Part shown: one piece after another, positions 46,780 through 58,648 of the stretch
How the letters are laid out: every line of letters begins with the position of its first letter
How positions within the stretch are numbered: the stretch's first letter is position 1
From: Panicum virgatum
Taxonomy: Eukaryota; Streptophyta; Magnoliopsida; Poales; Poaceae
Direction: 5' to 3'
Assembly (NCBI RefSeq): GCF_016808335.1
Contig: NC_053140.1
Location: 33,100,586 to 33,164,585 of the forward strand
DNA length: 64,000 nt
Notes under the pieces: generated by a model
Told to the model about the DNA's origin: nothing
The model's input: only the letters and a program-made list of their open reading frames with translations
Database searches by the model: none
Program-made: the position numbers and the translations under genes

Positions 46780-47768
46780 ATGAAGCCACTCCCCAAGGGA
46801 TTGAAATATGAATTTTTGGGAGATGGCAAGACTTTTCCGGTGATTATTAGCGATGAATTGAGCCCGGAAGAGACGGAAAAGTTGCGGAATTTATTGAAGA
46901 AGCACAAAAAGGTGATCGGCTACTCGATTAACGACTTGAAAGGTATTAGCCCCGCTTTTTGCACACATCGTATACAACTCGAGGAGCAATACAAGCCGGT
47001 CGTAGAGCATCAAAGAAGGTTGAGCCATGCTATGCGTGATGTGGTGAAGAAGGAGGTTATCAAATTGTTGAATGCCGGAATAATATACCCCGTGCCACAT
47101 AGTGAATGGGTAAGCCCCGTTCATTGCGTTCCAAAGAAAGGAGGACTCACGGTTGTGAAAAATGAGAAGGAGCAATTGATACCACAAAGAACCATCAGGA
47201 AATGGAGGATGTGCATCGATTATAGAAAATTGAATAAGGCAACGAGGAAGGATCATTTTCCACTACCATTCATTGACGAGATGCTAGAAAGGTTGGCAAA
47301 GCATTCACACTTTTGTTACCTTGACGGATACTCGGGATTCTTCCAAATACCTATTCATCCGGATGATCAACATAAGACCACATTTACTTGCCCGTATGGA
47401 ACTTTTGCATATCGGAGGATGCCTTTTGGGTTGTGCAATGCGCCCGCTTCTTTTCAAAGGTGCATGATGGCTATATTTTCAGATTTCATAGAAGAGATTA
47501 TGGAGGTATTCATGGATGATTTCTCGGTGCATGGTACTCACTTTGAAAATTGCTTGGCAAATTTGGAGAAAGTTTTTAAAAGATGTGGAGAGGTTGATCT
47601 TGTGCTTAATTGGGAGAAGTGTCATTTCATGGTGAAAGAAGGAATTGTTCTCGGTCATGTTATCTCCGAGAGAGGGATAGAGATGGACAGAGCAAAGATA
47701 GAAACTGTGGAGAAATTGCCACCACCTACGGACATCAAATCTTTGAGGAGCTTCCTCGGTCATGCCGG
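46780..47768 (+). pseudogene. pol: Athila reverse transcriptase, copy 2, cut before RNase H
   Basis: The frame carries [23 protein letters not shown] and [10 protein letters not shown] as in copy 1. Homology ends at the LRSFLGHA motif (about 47766). The following 20 bases match Athila sequence about 120 bp further on, and then unrelated Tat-type gag begins. RNase H, integrase, the 3' region and a third LTR are all missing. Confidence 0.5.
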
Positions 47769-47789
47769 AGTCAAGCAATCCCTCATAAC

Positions 47790-49020
47790 TGGCGACCAAA
47801 AAGAGAGCAGCCGAGCAAGCTCAGAGGCTAGCTGAAGCAAAACGCAGAGTTGCAGAAATGCAGGAAGAATTCCAGAAAATGTAGGAAGAAGTTGGGCAAC
47901 CGCAAGAACCCCCAAACACCCACGCAGTTGCTGAACATTCCAGACATCACGAAGGTCAACACCTTCGCCAGACAACTCAAATATATCAAGATCAACATTT
48001 CCAACCAAGCCCTCCATTCGACTCAACATCGCCGCTGTCAATTGCCTTGCAGCGAACATCCTGGCCATACGGCTACAAGCCAGTTCAACTCCCAAAATAT
48101 GATGGATCAGTCGACCCCGCACAATTCATAATGACTTACGAAGCTACAATCGCCTCAGCTAGCGGAGATGATCCCACCATGGCAAAATCCTTTGTCATGG
48201 CATGCGAAGGTCCAGTCGCAAATTGGTACTCCTACATTCAACCCCTCTCAATTCAAAGTTGGATGCAGCTCAATGAAAAACTCAAGCAAGACTTTCAAGT
48301 CTTCAAAAAATTATCCATCAACACCTTGCAACAATTCAACTGCATACAGATGGACAGAGAGCCACTACCCGAATACCTTCGGAGATTTGTGCAGAAAAAA
48401 GCGCAAACTCCAAACTTCTCTGAGAAAGACGCAATAGCAAAATTCATCGAAGGTCTCCTCCCAAGCCAATTGGCATCCCACCTCGACAGAGAGCCACCAA
48501 GAAGTCTGTCAGAATTGTATGCGAGGGTAGAGAAATACGCAAAGTCTGAAGCAGACCACAAGCGAAGGGTCGAACAAAGAAAGTTAATGAGGCAACAGCT
48601 GAGCTGGTAACAAAACAATCAAACAAACACCAACCAGCAGAATCAGTACATACTCCCTGTTGAACCTTCGCAAAATATGGATCAACCAGAAGAATTCGAT
48701 CCTTACATAATCCCACCTCCCACACAAACCCCGAAGGAGCAAGACAACAACAACTCCAAAGAACATCATCAAAGGGGCAGGTCCAACAGGGGCCGAGGGA
48801 AAGGAAGAGGTCGAGGCCGCGGACCTTCGCAGGGCCCGCAGAAATTGTTCTGTCACTTTCATGGGGAAGATGCTGGCCACAGAACTAATCAATGTCCTGA
48901 AAAGAAAAGGACACTCGAAAGAATGGAAGCTAAAAAGAATGCCAAACTCGTAGCGCACACCAGCTGGCCTGCCCAGCAAACACTGCAATTCCAACCTCCG
49001 CAACCAACTTTTAACCCTCC
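47790..49020 (+). pseudogene. gag: Tat gag (N-terminally truncated)
   Basis: A Glu/Ala/Gln-rich coiled stretch leads into the capsid domain (YDGSVDPAQFIMTYEA, WYSYIQPLSIQSW, EYLRRFVQK, FIEGLLPSQLASHL). Stops interrupt the frame at 47882-47884 (TAG) and 48608-48610 (TAA). After the second, the frame continues with an Arg/Gly-rich segment and a zinc-knuckle-like CHFHGEDAGHRTNQC, the form used in Tat Gag proteins. Confidence 0.5.
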
Positions 49021-49917
49021 TTTCCAAACAATGCCAACCTTCGGCTATAACTCATATCCCATCAACTGGCAACCCCCGCAGCAAAACCAACCAAGGCTGC
49101 CTCCCCCACCCACAGCTCAAGCAACTCAAGAAGAGCTGCCCCCACCTCCGCCAGGCCCCCCACTTAAGCAAGAAAACCAAACTAACCAAAATGCCCAGCC
49201 TGCAGCACTACCAACCTTCGGCAGGATAATGCCAATATCCGGAGGGTCATCTCTAGAATTCGAGAACAAAAAACAAAGAAGAAACTACTTTCGACAAGTT
49301 CATTCCATCATGGTGGATAGACCCATTCAGAAAACGCAATGGTCTCACATGCCCATAGTGTTTTCTGAAGAAGATGTAAACCTGCTCAGCTTTCCCCATA
49401 CAGATGCACTAGTTATCGAAGCCAATATACAAGGCTGGACCATCAGTAAAATTCTGATCGACACGGGAAGCTCCGCAGACATCATCTTTTCAAGTACCTT
49501 CGACCGCATGAACATCGACCGCAACCTTCAGCAGCTAGCGGACATCCCGCTCATTGGCTTCGGGGGCAAACGAGTGAACGCCCTTGGAAAGATAACCCTT
49601 CCAGTATCCTTCGGGGATCTCTCAAACCCAAAGACCGAATCTATCACCTTCGATTTTGTGGAAATGCAATCTTCGGCCGTGGCCTCATCAACAAATTTGA
49701 GGCAATCGTCCATCAGCTGTATCTGTGCATGAAAATGCCTGCAAACAAAGGAGTAATCACAGTCCGAGGCAACCAACAATTGGCCAGAGATATCGAGTGG
49801 GGTGTCGCTCCCGGACAAAGAAACGTCCATTTGGTCGAAGCTGACAAAAAAAACCCCCGCCACTCAAAGAGCCAAAAAGGGACAAAGAAGAAACATTCCA
49901 ACAAGAGTGCAAAGTAA
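49021..49917 (+). pseudogene. pro: Tat aspartic protease region
   Basis: A Pro/Gln-rich linker is followed by the protease with ILIDTGSSADIIF (catalytic Asp near 49459) and, in another frame, the second conserved block AIFGRGLINKFEA. The switch happens near 49660, where a short deletion has shifted the frame. The frame that continues ends at 49917 before RT. Confidence 0.5.
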
Positions 49918-49940
49918 AAAAAGTACCACTTGACAAGCTC

Positions 49941-51264
49941 TTGCCGGACCGGCAAGTAACAATCAGCGCGGCCCTCGAGCCAGAAGAAGAGCGCGAACTC
50001 TTGGAGTTCCTAAACAAAAACAAGGATGTCTTCGCTTGGTCAGCAAATGACCTTCGCGGCGTCAGCCGAGACATCATAGAACACAAACTGGACATTGACC
50101 CAAAGATAAAGCCCAAAAAGCAGAAGCTTCGCAAGATGTCTGACGACAAAGTCGCAGCAGTTAAAGCAGAAGTCCAAAGGCTTCTTGATGCGAAGGTCAT
50201 AAGAGAAGTAAAGTATCCCACTTGGCTGGCCAACACCGTGCCAGTAAAAAAGAAAAATGGTAAATTGAGAATGTGCATAGATTTCACTGATCTAAACAAA
50301 GCCTGTCCAAAGGACGACTTTCCCTTACCAAGCATCGACAAAGTTGTCGATGATGCATCAAACAGTCAACTGATGTCACTCTTAGACTGCTTCTCCGGAT
50401 ACCATCAAATCTGGATGAAAAGAGAAGATGAAGAAAAAACTAGTTTCACAACCCCTTTCGGAACATACTGTTTCGTCATGCTGCCCGAAAGTTTGAAAAA
50501 CGCTGGACAGTCATTCTCACGAATGTCCTCAAAAGTTCTAGGCCCTCAACTCAGAAAAAATGTGTTGACCTATGTTGACGACATAGTGGTCACTAGTGCA
50601 GAAAGAAAAAAAACATGTGGCAGATCTGGCCGAAACCTTCGCGAACCTTCGGAAGGCAAACCTAAGTTTGAATCCTGAAAAATGCGTCTTTGGAATAGAC
50701 AAAGGCAAAGTTCTCGGATGCCTTGTTTCAACAAAAGGCATAGAGGCAAACCCAGACAAAGTCAGAGCACTTCAAAATATGGAAGAGCCACAATCTGTAA
50801 GAGATGTGCAGAAACTGACAGGCAGAATCGCAGCGCTGAACAGATTCATCCCTCGATCAGCAGACCGAAGCTCTTCATTCTTCAAAACTCTCCGAAGCTC
50901 CAGTAAGTTTGAGTGGGGAGAAGAACAGAAGAAAGCATTCAGAGAACTAAAGGACTACTTAGAAAACTTGACCAAGATGACCTCACCCAATCCCCAGGAA
51001 ACTCTTCTGCTATATACGTCTGCTTCACAAACAGCCGTTAGTGCAGCCGTAGTGGTGGAAAGAACAATCGAAGGTCGGCAAAAACAACTGCCTATATACT
51101 TCGCTTCAGAGGCACTCTCCGGTTCAAAGTTATTCTATTCTGAGCTAGAGAAAATTGCCTATGCCGTTGTAATGGCATCAATAAAATTGAGACACTACTT
51201 CGAAGGTCATAAAACAGTAGCAATTACTGACCAACCACTGCATGACCTCTTCCATAACAGATAA
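49941..51264 (+). pseudogene. pol: Tat reverse transcriptase and RNase H
   Basis: RT motifs are present in order: KVIREVKYPTWLANTVPVKK, MCIDFTDLNKACPKDDFPLP, LDCFSGYHQI, TPFGTYCFVMLP and the catalytic YVDD (50571-50582). An A-run at 50606-50613 shifts the frame; the same protein resumes in the next frame (LNPEKCVFGI). RNase H follows with LLYTSASQTAVSAAVV and LIYFASEAL-like sequence. TAA at 51262-51264 interrupts, but the frame continues beyond it. Confidence 0.5.
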
Positions 51265-52056
51265 GCTTCGGCAAGAATAAGCAAGTGGGCTTCAGAACTT
51301 TCGGAGCACTACATTGACTTCGAGAAAAGAACAGCCATTAAATCCCAGGTCCTGGCAGACTTCGTGGCGGATTGGACCTCGCCAACCTTCGATACAGAAG
51401 CACCAATTGAACCTTGGACAATACATTGTGATGGTGCATGGTGTAACGAAGGAGTTGGCGTCGCGGCAATCATTCAGTCACCTTCGGGTACGAAGCTAAG
51501 ATATGCCGCACGCCTCGAATTCAGTGATCCAGACCCCTGCACAAACAACACCACAGAGTACGAAGCACTGCTGCTAGGCCTTAGGAAAATGAAGGCCTTG
51601 GGTCATCCAAACTTTGTCATCAAATCAGATTCAAAGGTCATCACCGACCATGTGGAAAAAGAGTCAGAAGCGAAGAAGCCAGAAATGAAAATGTATTTAG
51701 ATGCAGTAAGAGCTATGGAGAAATATTTCAAAGGCTTCACCGCCATTCACATACCAAGAAGCCAAAACGATGAAGCTGACAAGTTAGCAAAAGCTGCTGC
51801 TCGCAAAGAACCACTACCTCCGGACATTTTTTACGAGAAAATCACAAAACCTTCCACAAAACAAGAAAAAGCAAAACAAGTCAACATCATAGCAAGCGAA
51901 GATTGGCGATCACCAATCATGGCATACCTTCGGGGACACTTCGAGCCTTCGGATGAAAAGGAAGGAAAAAGAATGTTCCAAAGGGCAAGAAGCTACACAC
52001 TGCACGAAGGTGAACTCTACAAGTCTGGAGTGGTCACCCCTGGCTCAAGTGTGTAA
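51265..52056 (+). pseudogene. pol: Tat second RNase H (archaeal-type, aRNH)
   Basis: After the single TAA the frame reads WTIHCDGAWCNEGVGVAAII, then TTEYEALLLGL, IKSDSKVITDHV and RSQNDEADKLAKAA. These are the D-E-D-D catalytic positions of a complete second RNase H. In plant Ty3/gypsy elements this extra domain defines the Tat lineage. The frame ends at 52056, where a shift separates it from integrase. Confidence 0.5.
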
Positions 52057-53113
52057 CGACGACCGAAGGCCAGGAACTACTGAAGGAAATACATTCCGGA
52101 CTTTGCGGATCACACATTGGCATAAGACCTCTGGTTGCCAAAGCCTTCAAGCAAGGATTCTTTTGGCCATCTGCATTGAAATATGCTGAGAAGATAGTCA
52201 AAACTTGCGAAGGATGCCAAATGATGGCACCTAAATCAAACAGACCTTTGCAACCAATACAACTCATACCTCCGGCGTGGCCACTCCAAAGATGGGGCAT
52301 GGACTTGGTCGGTCCACTACCAACAGCTCAAGGCAACTACAAATATGTTGTGGTTGCAGTGGAGTACTTCACAAAATGGATAGAGGCAAAACCACTAGTG
52401 AACATCACTTCCGAAGCAGTCAGAAAATTCTTCTGGCAAAATATAATCTGCAGGTTCGGAGTGCCAAAAGAACTAACCGTTGATAACGGGAAGCAATTCG
52501 ATTCTCAACTGTTCAGAGAATTCTGCCACTCGGTAGGAACAAAGGTCATGTTTGCATCAGTGTATCACCCTCAGTCCAATGGTGCTGTGGAAAGAGCCAA
52601 CGGCATAATTTTCAACGCCATCAAAAAATGCCTGTTCGGATTGAAAAAAGGAAAATGGGTAGACGAACTGCCGAAGGTCATCTGGTCCCACAACACAACT
52701 GATGCAGAGCAACAAAATTTACCCCATTCAGATTGTTGTATGGAGCCGAAGCTATGAGCCTAGAAGAACTCAAACACAAAAGTGCCAGAGTTCTAAACAA
52801 CATCGAACCTTCATTAGAAGCAGATGACACAGAACCCGACATCTTGCAAGCTTCGGAAAATTTAGAAGCATACCAAGAAGAAACAAGGAAGTGGCGAAAC
52901 AAAAATGTAGCCAACAGAGAAATTGCCGAATGAGACTGGGTTCTAAGAAGAAAGCCAAACGCAGAAACCATCGGCAAGCTTCAATCCAAGTGGGATGGAC
53001 CATACATTGTGTTATACTCCAACAGGCTAGGATCTTACCACTTGGCGGACATCGAAGGGAACGAGCTGCAGCATTCCTGGAATGCTGACAGTCTCAAAAA
53101 GTGTCATGTCTAG
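52057..53113 (+). pseudogene. pol: Tat integrase
   Basis: The zinc-binding region includes HIGIRPLVAKAF and TCEGCQMM. The catalytic core has GMDLVGPLP, VDNGKQF and GAVERANG (D, D and E). A frameshift near 52700 moves the C-terminal half to another frame (LLYGAEAMSLEEL). A TGA at 52931-52933 interrupts it before the C-terminal KWDGPYIV and the final stop at 53111-53113. No chromodomain. Confidence 0.5.
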
Positions 53114-53421
53114 GGTAAAAGTTGCAAAAGGATGAGCGGCAAGAAAGCAAGCTCATACCTTCGCGTCATTTTCCCTTTCTGTTGAGTCTAGGACCGTACT
53201 CTTTTCCTCACAGAAGGGAACTCCAATTCGGAGGTGAGGTTTTTAATGAGGCAGTTCCTATGTAAATTCCCCAAATTATATGAACAATTCCCTTCAGAAA
53301 AATGTCTCATGTCGAAGCAACCACAGGGTCGCAAACATCGACCTTCGCATTTGCACCAAGGCTGAAAATAATTAAGTCAGTACAACTCGTAACCGTAACA
53401 AGCTGTACATACTTATCTTAG

Positions 53422-54195
53422 AGTGTATTCTATACACTAAAAAAGCCAAGGGGCTACCGACTCGAAACACGAGTCGAAGCCAAGAAACCTTCGGCTGCAA
53501 AAATTAAAGTGTATTCTATACACTAAGAAAGCCAAGGGGCTGTCGACTCGAAACACGAGTCGAAGCCAAGAAACCTTCGGCTACAAATCAAAGTGTACGC
53601 TACACAAATAAAAAGCCAAGGGGCTGCCGACTCGAAACACGAGTCGAAGCCAAGATACCTTCGGCTGCAAAAATTAAAGTGTATTCTATACACTAAGAAA
53701 GCCAAGGGGCTGACGACTCGAAACACGAGTCGAAGCAAAGAAACCTTCGGCTGCAAAAATTAAAGTGTATTCTATACACTAAGAAAGCCAAGGGGCTACC
53801 GACTCGAAACACGAGTCGAAGCCAAGAAACCTTCGGCTACAAAAATTAAAGTGTATTCTATACACTAAGAAAGCCAAGGGGCTGCCGACTCGAAACACGA
53901 GTCGAAGCCAAGAAACCTTCGGCTGAAAAAATTAAAGTGTATTCTATACACTAAGAAAGCCAAGGGGCTGCTGACTCGAAACACGAGTCAAAGCCAAGAA
54001 ACCTTCGGCTGCAAAAATCAAAGTGTATTCTATACACTAAGAAAGCCAAGGGGCTGTCGACTCGAAACACGAGTCGAAGCCAACAAACCTTCGGCAAAAA
54101 ATTAAAGTGTATGCTATACACCAAGAAAGCCAAGGGGCTGTCGACTCGAACCACGAATCGAAGCCAAGAAACCTTCGGCTAAAAATTAAAGTGCA
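53422..54195 (+). repeat. Nine-copy 86-bp tandem array made of short hairpins
   Basis: AGTGTA starts at 53422, 53508, 53592, 53678, 53764, 53850, 53936, 54022 and 54106, spacing 84-86 bp, with a partial tenth at 54190. Each unit carries AGTGTA-TTCTA-TACACT and GACTCG-AAACA-CGAGTC (6-bp stems, 5-base loops), AGCC-AAGG-GGCT, and CGAAG..CTTCG. No frame is maintained because 86 is not a multiple of three. Confidence 0.5.
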
Positions 54196-54242
54196 TAATA
54201 AACAAGCCAAGAAGACTTCGGCTAAAACGAAGTACAAACTAC

Positions 54243-54590
54243 CAAAGTCTTTAGAGCAAGACTGCAAGGGAGGGGGGAGACGCTTTCGCAAAATATTGCA
54301 GTCTTCCTCACAAAGACTTCGTCACACCAAAACAATGAAGCCCCGGAGAAACAAGAGCTTGGGAGGGGGGAGACACTTTTGAAATAAAAAGCTCTTATCC
54401 CTCCGGAGATCTACAAAAGCCATCACGAAGGATGGAACAGTTCCAAAACAAGAGCCACCACGAAGGATGGAACACATATAAACTAAAGCCATCTCGAAGG
54501 ATGGAACAGTTCCAAAACAAGAGCCACCATGAAAGATGGAACACATATAAGCTAAAGCCATCTCAAAGGACGAATCAGATCCAATACAAA
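54243..54590 (+). repeat. 69-bp repeats and paired GGGAGGGGGGAGACRCTTT units
   Basis: GCCATCWCGAAGGATGGAAC starts at 54419 and 54488 with a partial copy at 54557, exactly 69 bp apart; inside each, a shorter GAAGGATGGAAC word recurs. Just before, GGGAGGGGGGAGACRCTTT occurs near 54269 and 54361, each flanked by inverted words (GACTGCAA/TTGCAGTC, AGAGCTT/AAGCTCT). Confidence 0.5.
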
Positions 54591-54859
54591 GTCAGGTATC
54601 CACGAATCCAAGTACTAAACGAGGCTACCATCAAACCACCTCAAGAATTCAGCGACACTAGCACCTAGATTAGCAAAACTAAAGCGTTCCCAATCCGTCC
54701 CGCTCACGATAACACCTCCGCCATGGATACGCAGTGGTCGAGCATAAAGAGCATGGTTGGCAGGCACGATTGCCTAATCAAGAAACAACGAGTGAGTAGC
54801 TATACAAGACTGGATCTCTCCCCACCACACAAAAACCCCTAACCAAAGTTGTTGCGACT

Positions 54860-57800
54860 CTAAACCTGAGAAGCATCACTCTCGATTAGAGCCCCGGAGC
54901 TTCCGCCAGCCACGGACACGCCCGCGATGTCCTCAAGACGCGCACCTTCATCCACAACATCCTTCGCGGCTTCGCGCGCACGTCTTGCCTGCGAAGAAGG
55001 ATCAAAATAGTCAATAGCATAATCAAGTTTGTTCCCCAAGGGAAGGCAGAATGTAAAAGGAAAAACAAACCTCTTCTAGTCTCCGTCGCGCAGCTTCCTG
55101 AACCACTTGCTGACCAGAAAGCTTCCAAAATTTACGAAGGAAAGCCTTTTTAATAGGTTGAACCTTCGTAATCTCCTCCTCAAGCTCAGCATAATCTGGA
55201 AAGGCATAGTCCCGCACGCCAATTGTTTCCAGCTCTCGGTAACCTTCGCGAACCAAAACAGCCATGACACTCTCACAAGTCATCACTGCAGTGTTGTCCG
55301 ACACGCTAGCCAAAATACGACCCAAGTCCTCAAACTCACCCAACAGCCAATCGAGCAGCCCTGACGCGCCACCTTCGGAGTCCTCCAGGAAAGGCGAGGG
55401 CTCAGCACCGAAAGACGCCAAAGCCTTGCGGTATTCCTCGCGGATGGCCGCGCTCTTGTTTAAGATGTCCTGCGAGGCGGACTCCCACATCACGCGGTCC
55501 TCCTCAACCTCCTTCTCAAGCTCTGAGATCTTGACATTCTTTCTCTCAACATCGGCTTTGAGCTGACGAACCTCCGTTTGAAGGTTAACAACCTTCGCGG
55601 CATATCTCTCTACCACACCTCGAAGATTCTCAAGAACACTTTCGTCTAGACTCATTTTCTCCTGCATCTTCGAAATGGTCTCTTCCTGTTCGGATACCCT
55701 CCCCTTCAGGAGCTCATTCTCCGACGTCAAAGAACCGCGAAGGTTCTCCAAGGCCTTGTTTTCTTTCTCCAAAGTGCTAATCCGCTCCAACAGGCGAGCC
55801 TTTTCAGCAGAGTGAGCAAGAAAATTATGCTCATCCTTCCTCGCACTACCCACAACCGCGCGGCTGGCAAGCAAAGCCTGAAAAGAAAACCAAACTTAAA
55901 ACCAATAGCGCCATTCAAAGAAAAATTAACAACACATGGCACAAACATTCGCGCACAATGACGCTGTGATTCGGCCAAGACTTCTGGTCCCGTAAACTCC
56001 CAAACCCTTCATAAAACCTACACATGCCAAAACACAGGACAAACCTACACAAAATACAAGACCTAAAAGAAGACAAGGCCAGAGCGCCGTACCCTCAGCA
56101 TCAAAATTCTCGACATCCCCGGGGAGAGCTGGTTGGTCCCTCGACGCGACCCCAGCCTCATCCTCCGAAGGTTCCAGCTCCAGCAAATCCCCGAGCTCCT
56201 TCATCACGCTTGCAACATCTACTTCAAGGGGGAACCGAAGATAAGGGTCAATGTCAGGCCCTTGGAAAGCAAGGCGCCTAGAGATCGAGAAGGTACCTAG
56301 TTCAGAAAACCGATCTTTTGCTTCAACCAAGTGTCCATCAGCCCCCGCGGTCCCTTGGGCCTTGTCGCCTTCGCCGGCATGAAAAGCAATCGAATCCTTC
56401 GGGGCCTCCATGAGATCATCCTTCCCGTCAGCACCCTGGGATCCTCCAGTGGGAACATCCCTCCCCCCATCCCTGTCATCATCCTTCTCTGGGGATAACT
56501 TCTCTTCAAGCAACAGCCGGGGGGGTGCTCCACAACTCTCTTAGGCTGAACTTTCGCGAGAACCGAAGGTACCTCCTCGTCACTTTCCTCGTCCAGAAGA
56601 TTCACAACCCGAAGGGAAGATTTGACCCCCTTTTGCACTGCCGTCAAGACAGCACCTACAGTATCTGGCTCTGCACGGAACGAACCAAATTGATCAAGAT
56701 AAAGGTGAACCCTTTCACCAGTGCGCGAGCGCCAGGGAACGCTACTCTCCGTAGCGCGAAGCTCCCACATAAAAGCATCACTACCCAAATCCTCCCTAGC
56801 AATATGAAAAGAGTAACCGCAAGGAAAGATACCTTTCCCCCTTGAATCTTTCACCGCGCCCGCCGCAGGCCTGATCCTGGAGGTGCCCGAAGGTCTCTCA
56901 GCAACTATTTTCGGAGCCCTCGCAGACTGAGAAACAACCGGCTCGGCCTTCTTAGCCTTCTTGGCGGTCGGACCTTCAGATAACCTCGCGAAGGGCGCAG
57001 AAGTATTTGCCCCTCATTTCCTCTCACGAGGAGCCTCGCGGGGGCCATACGCAACGCCCATCTTCAGAAAACTATGGTTCACCCTAACCTTCTCGAAGCA
57101 AATAGCCTCAAATGAGTCACGCTCCTTCGACAAAAAAGGACCGGCAATAGCAACTGCCTCTTGCTCGATCTCTTCGACGATCATATCGTCAGAAACACCT
57201 TCGGGTTTCCGCAAGCCAAAATTTGGGAAAGGAAGCTTATCTTTCAAGCCATCAACTTCAACCTTCGAAAAGGCCCCTGGTAACCAATCCCTCGTCAACG
57301 GCCAGACCTTCGCGGCCAGATATTCTTCGATCAGATCCCGACCGCTCACGACACGCACCGCAGAAGCAAACGCGGAGCAGCACTCCTTGTAGCCGGCCGC
57401 TGTCCTCCGGAAGTCTGCCTTGGTAGTATGTTTGAACTCCGCACCCTTCGAGGCAAGGGGATAGGAGACTCCTCCCGAAGAATCAACACTAGGAAAACCA
57501 ATCTTGGCATAAAACCAGTACTGCTCCCAATCATCTTCCCACTTGTTCTTCTGGCAATAAGATAGCTCTATTCTGTTGATCCCTTGGGTCTTGTTGGTCC
57601 TCCTTGGGTGGAACGAACAACACCCACACTGAGCAGAATATACTTGTGGATCCTCGCCAAAAGAAACCTTCCGCGTCTGTGGATGCATCTCGTAGAGTCT
57701 ATAGAAAGCATCCACGCTAATCGGCCCATCGAAGGTTTTGACCGCCCAGAAAAACTTCGACAGCTGCACGATGGCGTTGGGGGTAAGATGGTGCATCCGA

Positions 57801-58171
57801 AGACCAAACCGGGCCAGAATCTTCGGAAAAACGGGGTCAAGCGGAAAACGCAGACCGGCAGAAAAGAAATCCCGAAACACAACACACTCCCCATCGTGAG
57901 GGTCCGGTGTAATCTCATCACCAGGGGCACGGCAAACTCCGGGGCCAAAATACCCTTTCTGCACATAACTCTCGACCAACTCCCGGGTCGCCCACGACTG
58001 ACCAAAAATGAGAGTAGCAGGAGGCTTCTCCCGGGACCCCATCAGCTCTGAAGGATCAGCGTCCACATTGGTCAAATCCTCCTCTCCCTCAGACAACTGC
58101 CTTCTCTCCTCTTCCGAAGGCTCGATGTCCTCGGATCCAATTGGCCTTGCAGTAACCTTCAACCGAGCCAT
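54860..58171 (-). pseudogene. Antisense ORF of the Tat element: gypsy-transposon (PF04195-like) domain plus coiled coil
   Basis: Begins MARLKVTARPIGSEDIEPSE at 58171. The N-terminal third has VVFRDFFSAGLRFPLDPVFP and LRMHHLTPNAIVQLSKFFW, the pattern of the family called putative gypsy type transposon. A TGA at 57014-57016 and a shift in the G-run 56519-56525 break the frame. A candidate intron lies between about 56093 and 55878, though its phases do not match. A coiled-coil exon (55877-55071) and a last exon (54988-54860) join in phase by GT-AG. Total about 1000 residues. Comparable antisense genes sit here in Grande/Retand elements; their role is unknown. It reads towards pol, opposite to the element. 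Confidence 0.5.
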
Positions 58172-58648
58172 CCCTAAACAAACCATATGTTCAGAATCGT
58201 AATGAACAAACCTCGAAGATCCCAGCAAAAGTCAAAGCGAAAACTCACAAAGACTTAGCAGAACAATCCTTCCCTTTCCACAACCGCCGCGAAAAATGGA
58301 ACGGAACAGGTCGCTTTCACAACCCGAAGACTGGGGCGAATCAGAAAGCGACGCGTGTCAAAATTCGACAAGCAGGCGAAAGTTCATAAGGAATAAGAGC
58401 GTGAAAGCGACCTATCCTCCACGCCCCCTTTTATAGGGGGGGTAACTTCGCACTGTTCACACAACGGTAAAAACGAGGAGAAGTCAGAACGACGGCAAAT
58501 CAGACCGCGACACGTGTAAAGAAAATACCTTCGGGTCTCGCCCACCTCTGACCTTCGGGGGAGACGCTTTCGCATAAATGTCTTGACCGATCTTTGTTTT
58601 TTCGAGGGTTCGGCCGGACGGAGTCGGACCTCGCCCGAGAGGGGCTAC

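Noticed and set aside
53422..54195. Regular 86-bp repeat with palindromes considered as a CRISPR-like array
   Set aside because: Whole units are near-identical with no variable spacers, and it sits inside a plant retrotransposon 3' region.
53523..54291. Minus-strand frames with repeating FLGFDSCFES-like peptide across the 86-bp array
   Set aside because: 86 bp is not a multiple of three, so frames do not persist across units; they are by-products of the repeat.
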